Source: Rhizobacter sp. AJA081-3
Lineage (GTDB): Bacteria > Pseudomonadota > Gammaproteobacteria > Burkholderiales > Burkholderiaceae_C
Assembly (NCBI RefSeq): GCF_017795745.1
Contig: NZ_CP059067.1
Location: 1,116,001-1,180,000, forward strand
Direction: 5' to 3'
DNA length: 64,000 bases
Part shown: one piece after another, positions 41,436-54,007 of the stretch
Layout of the letters: every line of letters starts with the position of its first letter
How positions within the stretch are numbered: the first letter of the stretch is position 1
Made by a program: the position numbers and the translations under genes
Notes under the pieces: generated by a model
Told to the model about the DNA's origin: nothing
The model's database searches: none
What the model saw: the letters and a program-made list of their open reading frames with translations, nothing else

Positions 41436-42053
41436 ATGGGCACCGCTCTGGTCGAGTTGAGCGAGCGTCCGGTGCAGCTGCACGGCAGCGTGCTGGCGCG
41501 TGCGCTGCTTCGGCTGGCCGGCTGGCGCGTCCGCTTCGACGGCCTGCCCGCGGCGCAGGGCGTGGCGATCGTCTACCCGCACACCTCGAACTGGGATTTC
41601 CCGCTCGGCATCCTGGCCAAGTGGAGCATCGGCATTCCGGTGTCGTTCTGGGGCAAGGACGCGCTGTTCAGGCTGCCGCTGTTCGGCCGATGGTTGCGCT
41701 GGCTCGGCGGCGTGCCGGTGGACCGTAGAAGCCGCCACGGCATCGTCGGCGCGATGGCCGAGTCGATGAAGGCGGCGCGCGCCGAGGGCCGCTTCCTCTG
41801 GCTGGCCCTCGCCCCCGAGGGCACGCGGCGCTACGTGGATGGCTGGCGCTCCGGCTTTACCATTCTGGCCCTGGCGGCGCAGGTGCCGCTCGGGCTGGTC
41901 CGTTTCGACTACGCACGGCGCGAAGTCGAGTTCCGGCGCTTTCTGCAACTCAGCGGCGATGCTGCCGCGGACATGGCCGCCATCGCGCAAGGCTTCGATG
42001 CCTGCGTCGGCCTCCATCCGCAGCAGGCCTCGCCCATCCGACTCAAGCCATGA
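41436..42053 (+). CDS. Lysophospholipid acyltransferase family protein
   Basis: 205 residues. Contains the HX4D acyltransferase catalytic motif in [14 protein letters not shown] and the acceptor-binding block [18 protein letters not shown] (EGTR). [20 protein letters not shown] and [10 protein letters not shown] are further PlsC-superfamily blocks. It is shorter than E. coli PlsC and closer to the small paralogues found beside housekeeping genes; substrate unknown. It abuts purD without a gap and overlaps hemF (ATGATGG), so it belongs to the same transcript. Confidence 0.85.
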   Translation: MGTALVELSERPVQLHGSVLARALLRLAGWRVRFDGLPAAQGVAIVYPHTSNWDFPLGILAKWSIGIPVSFWGKDALFRLPLFGRWLRWLGGVPVDRRSRHGIVGAMAESMKAARAEGRFLWLALAPEGTRRYVDGWRSGFTILALAAQVPLGLVRFDYARREVEFRRFLQLSGDAAADMAAIAQGFDACVGLHPQQASPIRLKP

Positions 42054-42976
42054 TGGACATCGCCAGCGTTCGCACCTACCTGCTCGGCCTGCAGTCGCGC
42101 ATCATCGACACCCTGCAAGCCGAGGACGGCAAGGCCTTCGTCAGCGACGGCTGGACGCGCGAGCCGGGCAGCCGGCTCGAGGGGGACGGCCTGTCGCGCC
42201 TGGTCGAGGAGGGCAACCTGCTCGAGCGCGGCGGCTGCAACTTCAGCCACGTCAAGGGCAAGGCGATGCCGCCTTCGGCCACCGCGCACCGGCCCGAGCT
42301 GGCTGGCGCACCCTTCGAAGCGCTCGGCGTTTCGCTGGTGTTTCATCCGCGCAATCCGTACGTGCCGACGGTGCACATGAACGTGCGCATGTTCGCGGCG
42401 CAGCCCGAGGGCCGCGAGCCGGTGGCCTGGTTCGGCGGCGGCATGGACCTCACGCCCTACTACGGCTTCGAGGAGGATGCGGCGCACTTCCACCGCGTCA
42501 ACCGCGCGGCGCTCGCGCCCTTCGGCGACGACAAGTTCCCGCGGTTCAAAACCTGGTGCGACGAGTACTTCTTCCTCAAGCACCGCGGCGAACCGCGCGG
42601 TATCGGCGGCGTGTTCTTCGACGACTTCTCGGAGCTGGGCTTCGAGCGCAGCTTCGCCATGATCCAGGCGGTGGGCGACGTCTTCCTCGATGCCTACCTG
42701 CCGATCGTCAAGCGTCGCCGCGACATGCCCTACGGCGAGCGCGAGCGCGATTTCCAGGCCTACCGGCGTGGCCGCTACGTCGAGTTCAACCTGGTGTTCG
42801 ACCGCGGCACGCTGTTCGGCCTGCAGTCGGGCGGGCGCACCGAGAGCATCCTGATGTCGATGCCGCCGATCGTGAAGTGGCGCTACGACTGGAAGCCCGA
42901 GGCCGGCACGCAGGAGGCGCGGCTGTACAGCGACTTCCTGCGTCCGCGCGACTGGGCCGACTGGAAACCGGCTTGA
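42050..42976 (+). CDS. hemF: Oxygen-dependent coproporphyrinogen-III oxidase
   Basis: 308 residues. Converts coproporphyrinogen III to protoporphyrinogen IX with oxygen in haem synthesis. Conserved blocks: [60 protein letters not shown] and [12 protein letters not shown]. The start ATG 42050 overlaps the acyltransferase stop; a second ATG follows immediately. Its TGA overlaps a TTG start for nadD. Confidence 0.96.
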   Translation: MMDIASVRTYLLGLQSRIIDTLQAEDGKAFVSDGWTREPGSRLEGDGLSRLVEEGNLLERGGCNFSHVKGKAMPPSATAHRPELAGAPFEALGVSLVFHPRNPYVPTVHMNVRMFAAQPEGREPVAWFGGGMDLTPYYGFEEDAAHFHRVNRAALAPFGDDKFPRFKTWCDEYFFLKHRGEPRGIGGVFFDDFSELGFERSFAMIQAVGDVFLDAYLPIVKRRRDMPYGERERDFQAYRRGRYVEFNLVFDRGTLFGLQSGGRTESILMSMPPIVKWRYDWKPEAGTQEARLYSDFLRPRDWADWKPA

Positions 42977-43587
42977 CGACCCCACGAGCTCGGCGCATCG
43001 GTTTGTTCGGCGGGACTTTCGACCCGCCACACAATGCGCATGTCGCGCTGGCGACGCTGGCGCTGCGTGAACTCGCGCTCGACGAGCTTCGCTGGGTCCC
43101 GGCCGGCGAACCCTGGCAGAAGGCGCGTGTGATCACGCCGGCTGCGCATCGCGAGGCGATGGTGCGGCTGGCGATGGGCTCCGAGCCGCGCTTCGTGCTG
43201 GAGCGCTGCGAGATCCAACGCCGCGGGCCGAGCTACACGCTGGACACCGTGCGTGAGCTGCAGGCCGCCGAGGCGGGCGCACAGTGGTTCCTCGTCATCG
43301 GGCAGGACCAGTACGCCGGCCTGCACACCTGGCGCGACTGGCGCGAGCTGCTCGGCCGCGTCACGCTGGCCGTGGCCAACCGGCCCGGGCCGGCACAGGC
43401 CCCGCACGCCGACGTGCTCGCCTTCTCGCACCGGGCCGTGCCGCTGCCCATGCTCGACATCGCTTCCACCGATATCCGCGCAAGTGTCGCCGACGGCCGG
43501 GACATCAGTTCGCTGGTGCCCGACGGCGTGGCGCGATATATTGAAGCGCACCACCTCTATCAACGTCCCCCACGCCCGCCGGGCTGA
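42973..43587 (+). CDS. nadD: Nicotinate-nucleotide adenylyltransferase, TTG start
   Basis: 204 residues. Makes deamido-NAD from nicotinate mononucleotide and ATP. The nucleotidyltransferase motif [20 protein letters not shown] (family form GGTFDPxHxGH) starts at residue 8, with [18 protein letters not shown] and [12 protein letters not shown] (SSTxIR motif) later. There is no ATG or GTG between the hemF stop and this motif; TTG 42973 overlaps the hemF TGA as TTGA and gives the normal N-terminal length, so I take it as the start. rsfS follows. Confidence 0.92.
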   Translation: MTTPRARRIGLFGGTFDPPHNAHVALATLALRELALDELRWVPAGEPWQKARVITPAAHREAMVRLAMGSEPRFVLERCEIQRRGPSYTLDTVRELQAAEAGAQWFLVIGQDQYAGLHTWRDWRELLGRVTLAVANRPGPAQAPHADVLAFSHRAVPLPMLDIASTDIRASVADGRDISSLVPDGVARYIEAHHLYQRPPRPPG

Positions 43588-43604
43588 AACCACTGGAGCC
43601 CCCC

Positions 43605-44324
43605 CTGGACATCCGCAAGCTGCAACGCGCCATCGTCGACGGTCTCGAAGACGTGAAGGCCCACAACATCGTCGTCTTCAACACCGAGCACCTCTCACCG
43701 CTGTTCGAACGCGTGATCATCGCGTCGGGCACCAGCAACCGGCAGACGAAGGCGCTTGCCGCCAGCGTGCGCGACGCCGTCAAGAGCAAGGGGCTGCCAG
43801 CCCCGCGCACCGAAGGGGAGGACAACGGCGAATGGATCATCGTCGACTGCGGCGCGGCCGTGGTCCACGTGATGCAGCCATCCATCCGCGACTACTACCG
43901 CCTCGAGGAGATCTGGGGCGGCAAGCCGGTCAAGATGAAGGTCGACGACTCGCCGGTGCGGCTGGTCAAGGCCTCCGAGGAGCCTGCGCCGTCCAAGGCC
44001 GGGGCGAAGAAGGGCGCTGCCGCGAAAGCTGCGCCCGCGGGCAAGGCGAGCGGCAGGACGGCTCCGAAGCCGGCCGCGAAGACGGCGCCGTCGAAGAAAT
44101 CGCCTCCGGCCAAGCGCGCCGCGCAGCCAGCCCGCCAGGCTGCTCCGGCACGTGCGCCTGCGAAGAAGGCGGCGCCAGGCAAGAGCGCACCGACCAAGAC
44201 CCTGGTGGTCAAGCCCGCGGCGAAGAAGTCCATCGCGCCGCGCAAGCAGGTCACCCGCAGCGTGGGCGTGAAGCGCAGCGCCCCGGCCAAGAAGGCACCG
44301 GCCGGCAAGCGCAGCAAGGCGTGA
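43605..44324 (+). CDS. rsfS: Ribosome silencing factor RsfS with a Lys/Ala/Pro tail, apparent CTG start
   Basis: 239 residues from CTG 43605. RsfS binds ribosomal protein L14 and blocks subunit joining in starved cells. The conserved domain fills residues 1-115: [64 protein letters not shown]. Family members begin at MDIRKLQ; here the first codon is CTG, with TGGAG six bases before it. The first in-frame GTG (43653) would delete the first 16 conserved residues. About 115 extra residues follow, made of Ala, Lys, Pro and Arg ([27 protein letters not shown]), like a histone H1 tail; the usual protein is 105-130 residues long. Confidence 0.88.
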   Translation: MDIRKLQRAIVDGLEDVKAHNIVVFNTEHLSPLFERVIIASGTSNRQTKALAASVRDAVKSKGLPAPRTEGEDNGEWIIVDCGAAVVHVMQPSIRDYYRLEEIWGGKPVKMKVDDSPVRLVKASEEPAPSKAGAKKGAAAKAAPAGKASGRTAPKPAAKTAPSKKSPPAKRAAQPARQAAPARAPAKKAAPGKSAPTKTLVVKPAAKKSIAPRKQVTRSVGVKRSAPAKKAPAGKRSKA

Positions 44325-44334
44325 CGCAGGCGCG

Positions 44335-44802
44335 ATGAAGCTGGTGCTCGCCGCGGTCGGCCAGCGCCAGCCGGCCTGGGCCGATGCGGCCTACGAGGAC
44401 TTCGCCAAGCGCTTCCCGCCGGAGATGCGGCTCGAGCTCAAGGCCGTGAAGGCCGAGCCGCGCGGATCTCGCAGCGCCGAGCAGCTGATGGCCGCGGAGG
44501 CCGTGCGCCTCGAAGCCGCGCTGCCCAAGGGCGTGCGGCGCGTCGTGCTCGACGAGCGCGGCGAGCGCCTGACCACCGCGCAGCTCGCGCAGCGGATGCA
44601 GGCCTGGCAACGCGACGGCCGCGACGTGGCGCTGGTCATCGGCGGGCCCGACGGCCTGCACCCTGATCTGAAGGCCACGGCCGACGAGACGCTGCGCCTG
44701 TCGGACCTGACGCTGCCGCACGCCTTCGTGCGCGTGTTGCTGGCCGAGGCGCTGTACCGTGCCTGGACGGTGATGGTGAACCACCCGTACCACCGCGAGT
44801 GA
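44335..44802 (+). CDS. rlmH: 23S rRNA (pseudouridine1915-N3)-methyltransferase
   Basis: 155 residues, full length. RlmH is a SPOUT methyltransferase that acts on assembled 70S ribosomes at helix 69. Family blocks: [20 protein letters not shown] near the start, [17 protein letters not shown], the SAM-knot [20 protein letters not shown], and C-terminal [20 protein letters not shown] then NHPYHRE. It follows rsfS by 10 bp, the standard order. Confidence 0.96.
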   Translation: MKLVLAAVGQRQPAWADAAYEDFAKRFPPEMRLELKAVKAEPRGSRSAEQLMAAEAVRLEAALPKGVRRVVLDERGERLTTAQLAQRMQAWQRDGRDVALVIGGPDGLHPDLKATADETLRLSDLTLPHAFVRVLLAEALYRAWTVMVNHPYHRE

Positions 44803-44820
44803 CTCGGTCCTGAAGCCCCC

Positions 44821-45426
44821 ATGAAGCACGACTTCGTCTACCTCGCCTCGCAGAGCCCGCGCCGCCGCCAGCTGCTCGAGCAGATCGGCGTGCGTTTCGA
44901 GCTGCTGCTGCCGCGTGCCGACGAGGACGCCGAGGCGCTGGAGGCCGAGTGCCCTGGCGAGCTGCCGGCCGACTACGTGCAGCGCGTGACGCGCGCCAAG
45001 TTGCAGGCGGCGCGCGCCCGGCTGGCGGCCAGCGGACTGCCGGCCGCGCCCATCCTGTGCTCGGACACCACCGTGGCGCTGGGCCGGCGCATCCTGGGCA
45101 AGCCCCTGGACGCCGCCCACGCGAGCCAGACGCTGGCCGCGCTGTCCGGCCGCACGCACCGCGTGATCACCGCGGTGGCCGTGGCCGCGGGCCGGCGCGA
45201 GTGGCTCGTCGCGAACACCTCGCGGGTGCACTTCGCGGCGATTCCGCCGCGCGACATCGCGCGCTACGTCGCCAGCGGCGAACCGTTCGGCAAGGCGGGC
45301 GCCTACGCGATCCAGAGCGCCGTGGCGGCCTGGATCGAGCGCATCGACGGAAGCTACTCCGGTATCATGGGTTTGCCTCTCTTCGAGACGGCACAGCTCC
45401 TCAGGCAGGCCGGCGTGCGGTTCTGA
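44821..45426 (+). CDS. Maf-type nucleoside triphosphate pyrophosphatase
   Basis: 201 residues. Maf proteins hydrolyse non-canonical or surplus nucleoside triphosphates. Start motif [20 protein letters not shown], central [16 protein letters not shown], and the C-terminal [20 protein letters not shown] with [12 protein letters not shown]; the last two are typical of the YhdE (dTTP/UTP) branch rather than YceF. It lies between rlmH and rng; maf next to rng is also seen in E. coli. Confidence 0.93.
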   Translation: MKHDFVYLASQSPRRRQLLEQIGVRFELLLPRADEDAEALEAECPGELPADYVQRVTRAKLQAARARLAASGLPAAPILCSDTTVALGRRILGKPLDAAHASQTLAALSGRTHRVITAVAVAAGRREWLVANTSRVHFAAIPPRDIARYVASGEPFGKAGAYAIQSAVAAWIERIDGSYSGIMGLPLFETAQLLRQAGVRF

Positions 45427-45450
45427 CCCGCAGCCAGGAAGTACCGCCTC

Positions 45451-46932
<1,482 letters not shown>

Positions 46933-46950
46933 CGCGTCGCGCGCCTGGCC

Positions 46951-47553
46951 TCAGCGGCCGGGCTTGATCGCCTCGAGCTCCCACAGAAAGTGCGTCAGCT
47001 TGCCGCTGCGCTGGCGGTTCCAGCGGCGCAGCGACTGGCGCAGCGTGCGCGGCTGCGCCACCAGCGAGTCGAGGTTCACCACCCACTCGGTGCGCAGCGC
47101 GCGGAAGCCGCCCTCGAAGCCGTAGATGCGGCCCAGCGGCTTGTCGCCGCTGAAGTACTCGTGGGTGTGCTCGGTGATGAAGTTGACGTGCGTCGGGTCG
47201 ACGAACACCGCCGCATTGGGATAGGCCGGCGTCAGCGCATAGAGCCGGCCCCCCGGCGCGAGCACGCGCCAGATCTCGTTCATCAGGCCGATGAAGGGGA
47301 ACCAGGTGGCGCGGCCGTCGGGCGTGGGCAGGATGCGCGGCACATGCTCGATGAAGTCGTAGGCCGACACCGAAGCGAAGTGGTCGTCCGGGTAGGGGAT
47401 GGGGTCGAGCACGACGTTGGCCGCGCGCAGCTCGACGCCGGGCCGCGAGGGCATCTCGCGCAGGTCGACGCCGCACAGCTCGCGGCGCCCGTAAGGGTTG
47501 CGCGGCGCGTCGCCGCAGCCGAGGTCGAGGTGGCGGTCGGGCAGGGCGCTCAT
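46951..47553 (-). CDS. SAM-dependent methyltransferase in the glycan operon
   Basis: 200 residues, class I fold. Motif I is HLDLGCGDAPRNPYG, followed by an acidic loop GVDLREMPSRPG, the Asp of motif II in SAYDFIEHVPRIL, and VLAPGGRLYALTPAYPNAAV. Phrases such as WFPFIGLMNEIWRVLAPGG and HVNFITEHTHEYF are seen in methyltransferases of polysaccharide clusters. It is the last gene of the seven-gene minus-strand operon, 16 bp after the GT2 gene. Acceptor unknown; sugar O-methylation is an inference. Confidence 0.8.
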   Translation of the reverse strand: MSALPDRHLDLGCGDAPRNPYGRRELCGVDLREMPSRPGVELRAANVVLDPIPYPDDHFASVSAYDFIEHVPRILPTPDGRATWFPFIGLMNEIWRVLAPGGRLYALTPAYPNAAVFVDPTHVNFITEHTHEYFSGDKPLGRIYGFEGGFRALRTEWVVNLDSLVAQPRTLRQSLRRWNRQRSGKLTHFLWELEAIKPGR

Positions 47554-47569
47554 GCGGGTCTCCGGAAAC

Positions 47570-48562
47570 TCATGCGGTGTGCGGAAATCGGGCCACGATC
47601 CCGGCTGCGGCGAGCTGCCGGCGCAGGTCGCGGTTCTTCCAGCGCCAGCGCAGGCGCTTGAAGGGGCTGCGCGGTTCGTCCCAGTCGAGGGCGGCCGCGC
47701 GCCAGGCAGCGCGTGCGCGCAGCGCGTCGGTCCAGCCGGTCTGCGAGGCCCTCGTCACCAGCGCGCGCAGCACGAGCGCGTTGCCCTCGCGCACATGCTC
47801 GAAGTGCACATCAGGGTGGCGCTCCTTCATCAGCTGCCGGTTGCGGCGCATCAGCTCGTGCTGCTTCGAGCCCATCGCCGAGAAGGAGGCGCTGCCCACG
47901 TGGGCGACGAACACGTCCTCGGCGATCACCTGCTGCCAGCCGGCACGGCGCAGGCGCAGGCTGAAGTCGAAGTCCTCGTAGTAGCCCAGGCCGAAGACGC
48001 GGTCCAGCCCGCCGAGCTGCTGCCACACGGCACGGCGCACGGCGACGCAGAAGAAGTCGGTGCGGTAGCTCGGCGTGACGAGGCCGGTGTGCAGCTTCAT
48101 CGCCGCTTCGCCGATGGGCGGCACGGCCTGCAGGTCCAGGTCGGGCAGTGGCAGGCGCTGGCCGTTGCCGGCCGCGTTGGTGACCGGGCCGACCATCGCC
48201 ACCTCGGGTGGCATGGATTGCAGCGCGGCCTTCAGCGCGGCCAGGGCGCCGGCGGGGAACAGTGTGTCGCTGTTGACGAGGCAGACCCAGTCGCCGCGCG
48301 CCAGGGCCACACCGGCGTTCATGCCGACGGCGAAGCCGAGATTGGTCGCTTCGGGCGCATAGCGGATGCGCGGGCGTGCCGCGGCCATCTCGGCGCAGCG
48401 CTGCGCGGCACCGTCGTCCGAGCCGTTGTCGACGAGGATGAGCTCGACCTCTTCATCGGCGTCGGCTTCGGTCAGCGTGGCCAGGCAGGGGCCGGTGGTG
48501 GTGTCGAAGCGCTTGAAGGACAGCACCACCAGGCTGAGCCAGGGCATCGTGCTCGCCGCCAT
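47570..48562 (-). CDS. Family 2 glycosyltransferase
   Basis: 330 residues. GT-A fold signs: SLVVLSFKRFDTTTGPCLAT at the start, VDNGSDDGAAQ, NLGFAVGMNAGVALARGDWV, and the DxD-like LVNSDTLFPAG. The middle RVFGLGYYEDFDFSLRLRRA with HVGS downstream is typical of rhamnosyl-like GT2 enzymes of surface polysaccharide loci. Soluble, probably attached to the inner membrane face. It lies 9 bp after the DUF6492 gene. Confidence 0.88.
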   Translation of the reverse strand: MAASTMPWLSLVVLSFKRFDTTTGPCLATLTEADADEEVELILVDNGSDDGAAQRCAEMAAARPRIRYAPEATNLGFAVGMNAGVALARGDWVCLVNSDTLFPAGALAALKAALQSMPPEVAMVGPVTNAAGNGQRLPLPDLDLQAVPPIGEAAMKLHTGLVTPSYRTDFFCVAVRRAVWQQLGGLDRVFGLGYYEDFDFSLRLRRAGWQQVIAEDVFVAHVGSASFSAMGSKQHELMRRNRQLMKERHPDVHFEHVREGNALVLRALVTRASQTGWTDALRARAAWRAAALDWDEPRSPFKRLRWRWKNRDLRRQLAAAGIVARFPHTA

Positions 48563-48571
48563 GCTCCCGCC

Positions 48572-49480
48572 TCAGCCTCGCGCCTGCCAGCGCCGGCGCA
48601 GGCGCTTCAGGCGCCGCGACAGCAGCGACATCGCCGAGCGAGTGCCTGGGGCATCGAGCTCGTACTCCCAGTTCGACTGGTACACCGCGCCGATGAACTG
48701 CGCCGGCAGCGTCGCCGCGCTCTCGCCCAGGCGCTGTTGCACGAACCATTGCCATTCGTGGTGGTAGACGCGGAACAGCGGCTCGATCGGGTCGAGCGGG
48801 ATGCTGCGGTAGGCCAGCAGCGCCTCGCCGTACCAGCGGATCTCGGTGGGGATCTGGTCGATCGCGTCCCACAGCGTCCAGCCGCGCGGCGCGAGGAACT
48901 TCTCGTGCAGGTCGCTCCACACGTGAGCCGACCAGATCAGCGGCTGCGGGCCGAAGTCGTAGTCCGGGCCCTCGCGGCCGAACATCGCCTTGAGCTTGCG
49001 GCTCTCGGCCACGAAGGCCTCGGCCACCTTGGCATGGCCGCGATTCACCGCCAGCTGCAGAAGTTCGCGCGACTGGTGCAGCAGCGTGTAAGGGTGGCCG
49101 GCGGGGGTGAGGAAGTCGCTGCGCTTCGCCGGGCGCAGGAACACCGTGTCGGAGTCCATGCACAGGTAGGCGCTGCAGCCGAGCAGCCGCCAGGCCTCGG
49201 CCTTGATCACCTGCTGCGAGCGGTAGCCGGGCGTGGCGCGATAGCGCTCGAGCAGGTGCCGGTCGGCCGCCTGCGGGTGGCTGTTGACGACGTCGTCGTC
49301 GCAGACCAGCTCGTGCCGCCGACCGGCGAGCGCTTCATGGAACAGCGACAGGTCGTCCTTCGGCACGATCACGAACACAGGGATCTGCTCCGGGTTGTGC
49401 TCGACCAGCGAGTCGAGCAGCCGGCGAACGCGCGCCGCGTCGCCGCGGTAGGACTTGCAGACGAAGGCGAAGTCAGCCAC
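48572..49480 (-). CDS. DUF6492-type putative glycosyltransferase
   Basis: 302 residues. The chain has a GT-A-like beginning (FAFVCKSYRGDAARVRRLLD, VPVFVIVPKDD-type strand) and a DxD in YLCMDSDTVFLRPAKRSDF. It then holds QVIKAEAWRLLG, LQLAVNRGHAKVAEAFVAES and WYGEALLAYRSIPLDPIEPL, which I recognise as the DUF6492 pattern found in polysaccharide loci. Activity has not been assigned to my knowledge. Its start overlaps the previous GT4 gene by 8 bases, so it is certainly in the same transcript. Confidence 0.75.
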   Translation of the reverse strand: MADFAFVCKSYRGDAARVRRLLDSLVEHNPEQIPVFVIVPKDDLSLFHEALAGRRHELVCDDDVVNSHPQAADRHLLERYRATPGYRSQQVIKAEAWRLLGCSAYLCMDSDTVFLRPAKRSDFLTPAGHPYTLLHQSRELLQLAVNRGHAKVAEAFVAESRKLKAMFGREGPDYDFGPQPLIWSAHVWSDLHEKFLAPRGWTLWDAIDQIPTEIRWYGEALLAYRSIPLDPIEPLFRVYHHEWQWFVQQRLGESAATLPAQFIGAVYQSNWEYELDAPGTRSAMSLLSRRLKRLRRRWQARG

Positions 49481-50783
49481 GGCGTGAGCTGCCCATGCCG
49501 TCCACCGCCGCCAGGATGCGGCTCACCGCATCGGACACCGTCACCGGCGGCACATTCACGTCGGGCAGGCCGCCTTCGCGCCAGCGGCCGATGGCGGCGG
49601 CGAAGGCCTCGGTCACCGCCGGGATGTCGCGCGTCGGCGCGACCCAGCCGCCATGATCGACGACCAGCGCGTCGAGCTGCGCGTTCTCGCAGGTCAGTGC
49701 CAGCACCGGTCGGCGCGCCCAGAAATACTCGTAGAGCTTGGACGGGATGTACTCGCCGGCCTCGGCCATGTCGCCATGCATCATCAGCAGCACGTCGCAC
49801 TGCTGCATGCGCTGCATCACACGGGCACGGCCCGACAGGCCGGTGGCGGGGTCGAACTCCAGCCGGCCGATCGGCAGCACCACGCCGGCGAGATTCAGCG
49901 ATTCGACGAGCTGCGCGGCCTGCGGGTCGAGCGCGCTGCCGTACACCTCGAGCCGCAGCACCTCGCGCAAGGACGGGTCGCGCTCGAGCAGCTGCGCGAT
50001 GGCCTCGAGCGCCGGCGCCAGGCTGCGTGTGGGCGAGAGCGAGCCGAAGTGGCCGAACACGCACAGCGGGCCGCGCTGGTACTCGGTGCGCACGACCGGC
50101 GGCTCGGCGCCGGGCAGCACGACGATGCCTCGCTCGCCGAGCTCGGGGTGGCGCCGGCGCGCGGCGGCCAGCGCGCCATCGGTGAACCACCAGGCCAGGT
50201 CGGCATGGCGGCAGATGCGTTCTTCCAGCCGCGCCAGGAAGCGCTCGTGCCGCCCCTGCGGCGCGCGGCCGGGGATGACCAGCGGGTCGTGCACCTCGAC
50301 GATCCAGCGGCAGCCCGTCCAGCGCTTGAGCCAGTAGCCGGCCAGGTGTGCCGAGAACACGCCGCCGGTGGAGAACACCAGCTCGACCTCGCCTCGCCGC
50401 ACCATCCCTCGGCCGCGCAGCAGCGCCGGGATCGCCCACGACCACTGGCTGCGCAGGCCGCCGAGCAGCCTCTCGACCAGGATCGGCAGCGCCAGCAGCA
50501 CCGTGACGAGCAGGCTCAGGACGCGATAGACCCCGCCGCGGCCGAAGCGCCGCGCGAGCACGTGGCGCAGGTCGAAGCGGATGCCCGCCGGCCCCCAGGG
50601 CAGCATCTGCAGGTGCGTGACCTGCGGGTCGGGCAGGCCCATCACGCTGCTGAACACCACGGTCTCGATGCCGGCGGCGAGCAGGTGCGGGATCTTGTCG
50701 GTGATGGTCACGCTCTCCGCCCGCCCATCCACGTTGTAGGCGTGGGACAGGATCAGCCAGCGCCGCTTTCCCGGTGAGCTCAT
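49473..50783 (-). CDS. GT4-like glycosyltransferase
   Basis: 436 residues. GT-B fold with an N-terminal domain (WLILSHAYNVDGRAESVTIT), one or two hydrophobic helices around residues 85-105 (VLSLLVTVLLALPILVERLL) suggesting membrane association, and a C-terminal donor domain: FGHFGSLSPTRSLAPALEAI, then the E-x7-E-like GEYIPSKLYEYFWARRPVLA. Acts on a lipid-linked or lipid A-linked sugar by context. ATG 50783 overlaps the stop of the AhpD-like gene (ATGA). Confidence 0.82.
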   Translation of the reverse strand: MSSPGKRRWLILSHAYNVDGRAESVTITDKIPHLLAAGIETVVFSSVMGLPDPQVTHLQMLPWGPAGIRFDLRHVLARRFGRGGVYRVLSLLVTVLLALPILVERLLGGLRSQWSWAIPALLRGRGMVRRGEVELVFSTGGVFSAHLAGYWLKRWTGCRWIVEVHDPLVIPGRAPQGRHERFLARLEERICRHADLAWWFTDGALAAARRRHPELGERGIVVLPGAEPPVVRTEYQRGPLCVFGHFGSLSPTRSLAPALEAIAQLLERDPSLREVLRLEVYGSALDPQAAQLVESLNLAGVVLPIGRLEFDPATGLSGRARVMQRMQQCDVLLMMHGDMAEAGEYIPSKLYEYFWARRPVLALTCENAQLDALVVDHGGWVAPTRDIPAVTEAFAAAIGRWREGGLPDVNVPPVTVSDAVSRILAAVDGMGSSRRG

Positions 50784-51381
50784 CGCGCCTTGTCGGGCGA
50801 CGCAGCCTTGGGCACGCGGCCCATCAGATAGAACTCGGCATTCGGCTGCATCGAGGTGAGGTTGGCCATGCGGTTGGACAGGCCGAACAGTGCGGTGATG
50901 GCGCCGATGTCCCAGATGTCCTCGTCACTGAATCCATGCGCGCGCAGCGCCTCGAAATCGGCTTCGCCCACCGAGGCTGAATCGAGGCAGACCTTCATCG
51001 CGAAGTCGAGCATGGCGCACTGGCGCGGCGTGATGTCGGCCTTGCGGTGGTTCACCGCCACCTGGTCGGCGATCGTCGGTTTCTTCTCGTAGATGCGCAG
51101 GATCGCGCCGTGCGCCACCACGCAGTACAGGCATTGGTTGGCGCCGCTGGTGGCGACCACGATCATCTCCTTCTCGCCCTTGGTGAGGCCCGAGGGGCGC
51201 AGCATCAGCGCGTCGTGGTAGGCGAAGAAGGCGCGGAACTCGTCGGGCCGGTGCGAGAGGGCCAGGAACACGTTGGGCACGAAGCCCGACTTCTCCTGCA
51301 CCTCGACGATGCGCCGCTTCACGTCGTCAGGCAGCGATTCGAGGGCGGGCACGGGATAACGCGAGATCGGTTGGTTCATGC

Positions 51382-51385
<4 letters not shown>
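50780..51385 (-). CDS. AhpD-like (carboxymuconolactone decarboxylase family) peroxidase-related protein
   Basis: 201 residues. Core of the AhpD/CMD superfamily: RPDEFRAFFAYHDALMLRPS, LTKGEKEMIVVATSGANQCL and the redox CxxC-x3-H in CLYCVVAHG near residue 90, followed by DITPRQCAMLDFAMKV. It belongs to the uncharacterised peroxidase-related branch (about 190 residues). ATG 51385 overlaps the msbA stop by four bases and its own stop overlaps the glycosyltransferase start, so it is translationally embedded in an envelope glycan operon, which is unexpected for this family. Confidence 0.88.
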
Positions 51386-53135
<1,750 letters not shown>

Positions 53136-53139
<4 letters not shown>

Positions 53140-53912
53140 CCGGGGAACTCCGGCCGCTGCGCGGGACTCTGCAGGAACATCAGCTTGATGTACTTGTAGT
53201 AGGTGTACTCGGCGTTGTAGATGGCCAGCATCAAGCCGTGCTGCCCGTCCAGGAAGCCCAGACGAATCACGTAGGTCCGCAGGAATGCCATCAGCCCATG
53301 CAGCACGGCCTTGAAGACGCTGCCCCGCTTGCCCGCGGCCAGCATGTCGCGCGCATGACCGCTGGAGTAGCGGTCGAGCTTCTCCAGAACGTCGTGCATG
53401 TTCGGGTAGCTGAAGTGCACGATGCTGGCCTTCAGGTCGGCCACGCTGCCATCGACCGTCATGTGCGCATGCAGGAAGTGGTCGGTGAAGCCCGACTTGG
53501 CACGCCGGCCCAGGCGCAGCGTGTAGTCGGGGCGCCAGCCGCTGTGGCGGATGAACTTGCCGCAGAACTCCGACAGGCGCGGCAGCCGGTAGCCGTCGTG
53601 AGCCCCGCTGCGGATGGCCTGCCGGATCTCGTCGCGCAGCGCCGGGCTGATGCGCTCGTCGGCGTCCAGCGACAGCACCCACTCGCCGGCGGCCATCGAG
53701 AAGCCGCGCGCCACCTGCGGGCCGTAGCCGGGCCAGTCGGTCTCGACCACGCGCGCGCCCGCCTCGCGTGCCAGGCGCGCGGTGGCATCGGTGCTGCGGG
53801 AGTCGAGCACGAGCACCTCGTCGGCGAACGAGGCGCTCGCGATGCATTCCGCAATGTTTCTTTCTTCGTTTTTCGCGACCACCACAATGGTGAGCGAATG
53901 CGGGTTCGGCAT
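53136..53912 (-). CDS. WaaE/KdtX-like family 2 glycosyltransferase
   Basis: 258 residues. Start MPNPHSLTIVVVAKNEERNI with ECIASASFADEVLVLDSRST, and the DxD catalytic motif in GEWVLSLDADERISPALRDE. The pattern NEExNI...DEVLVLDSxSTD is that of WaaE-type enzymes which add glucose to heptose I of the LPS core. The C-terminus has a hydrophobic segment near LHGLMAFLRTYVIRLGF. First gene of the seven-gene operon, 95 bp from the divergent tolB start. The sugar is an inference. Confidence 0.85.
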
Positions 53913-54007
53913 GGTGCGTGGGGGATCGCCCTCTATGATCCGAATTGTCGCCGATCCCACCGAAGCCACCTGCGGCGCGGCCTGGATGGCCCGTCGCCAC
54001 GACCACC

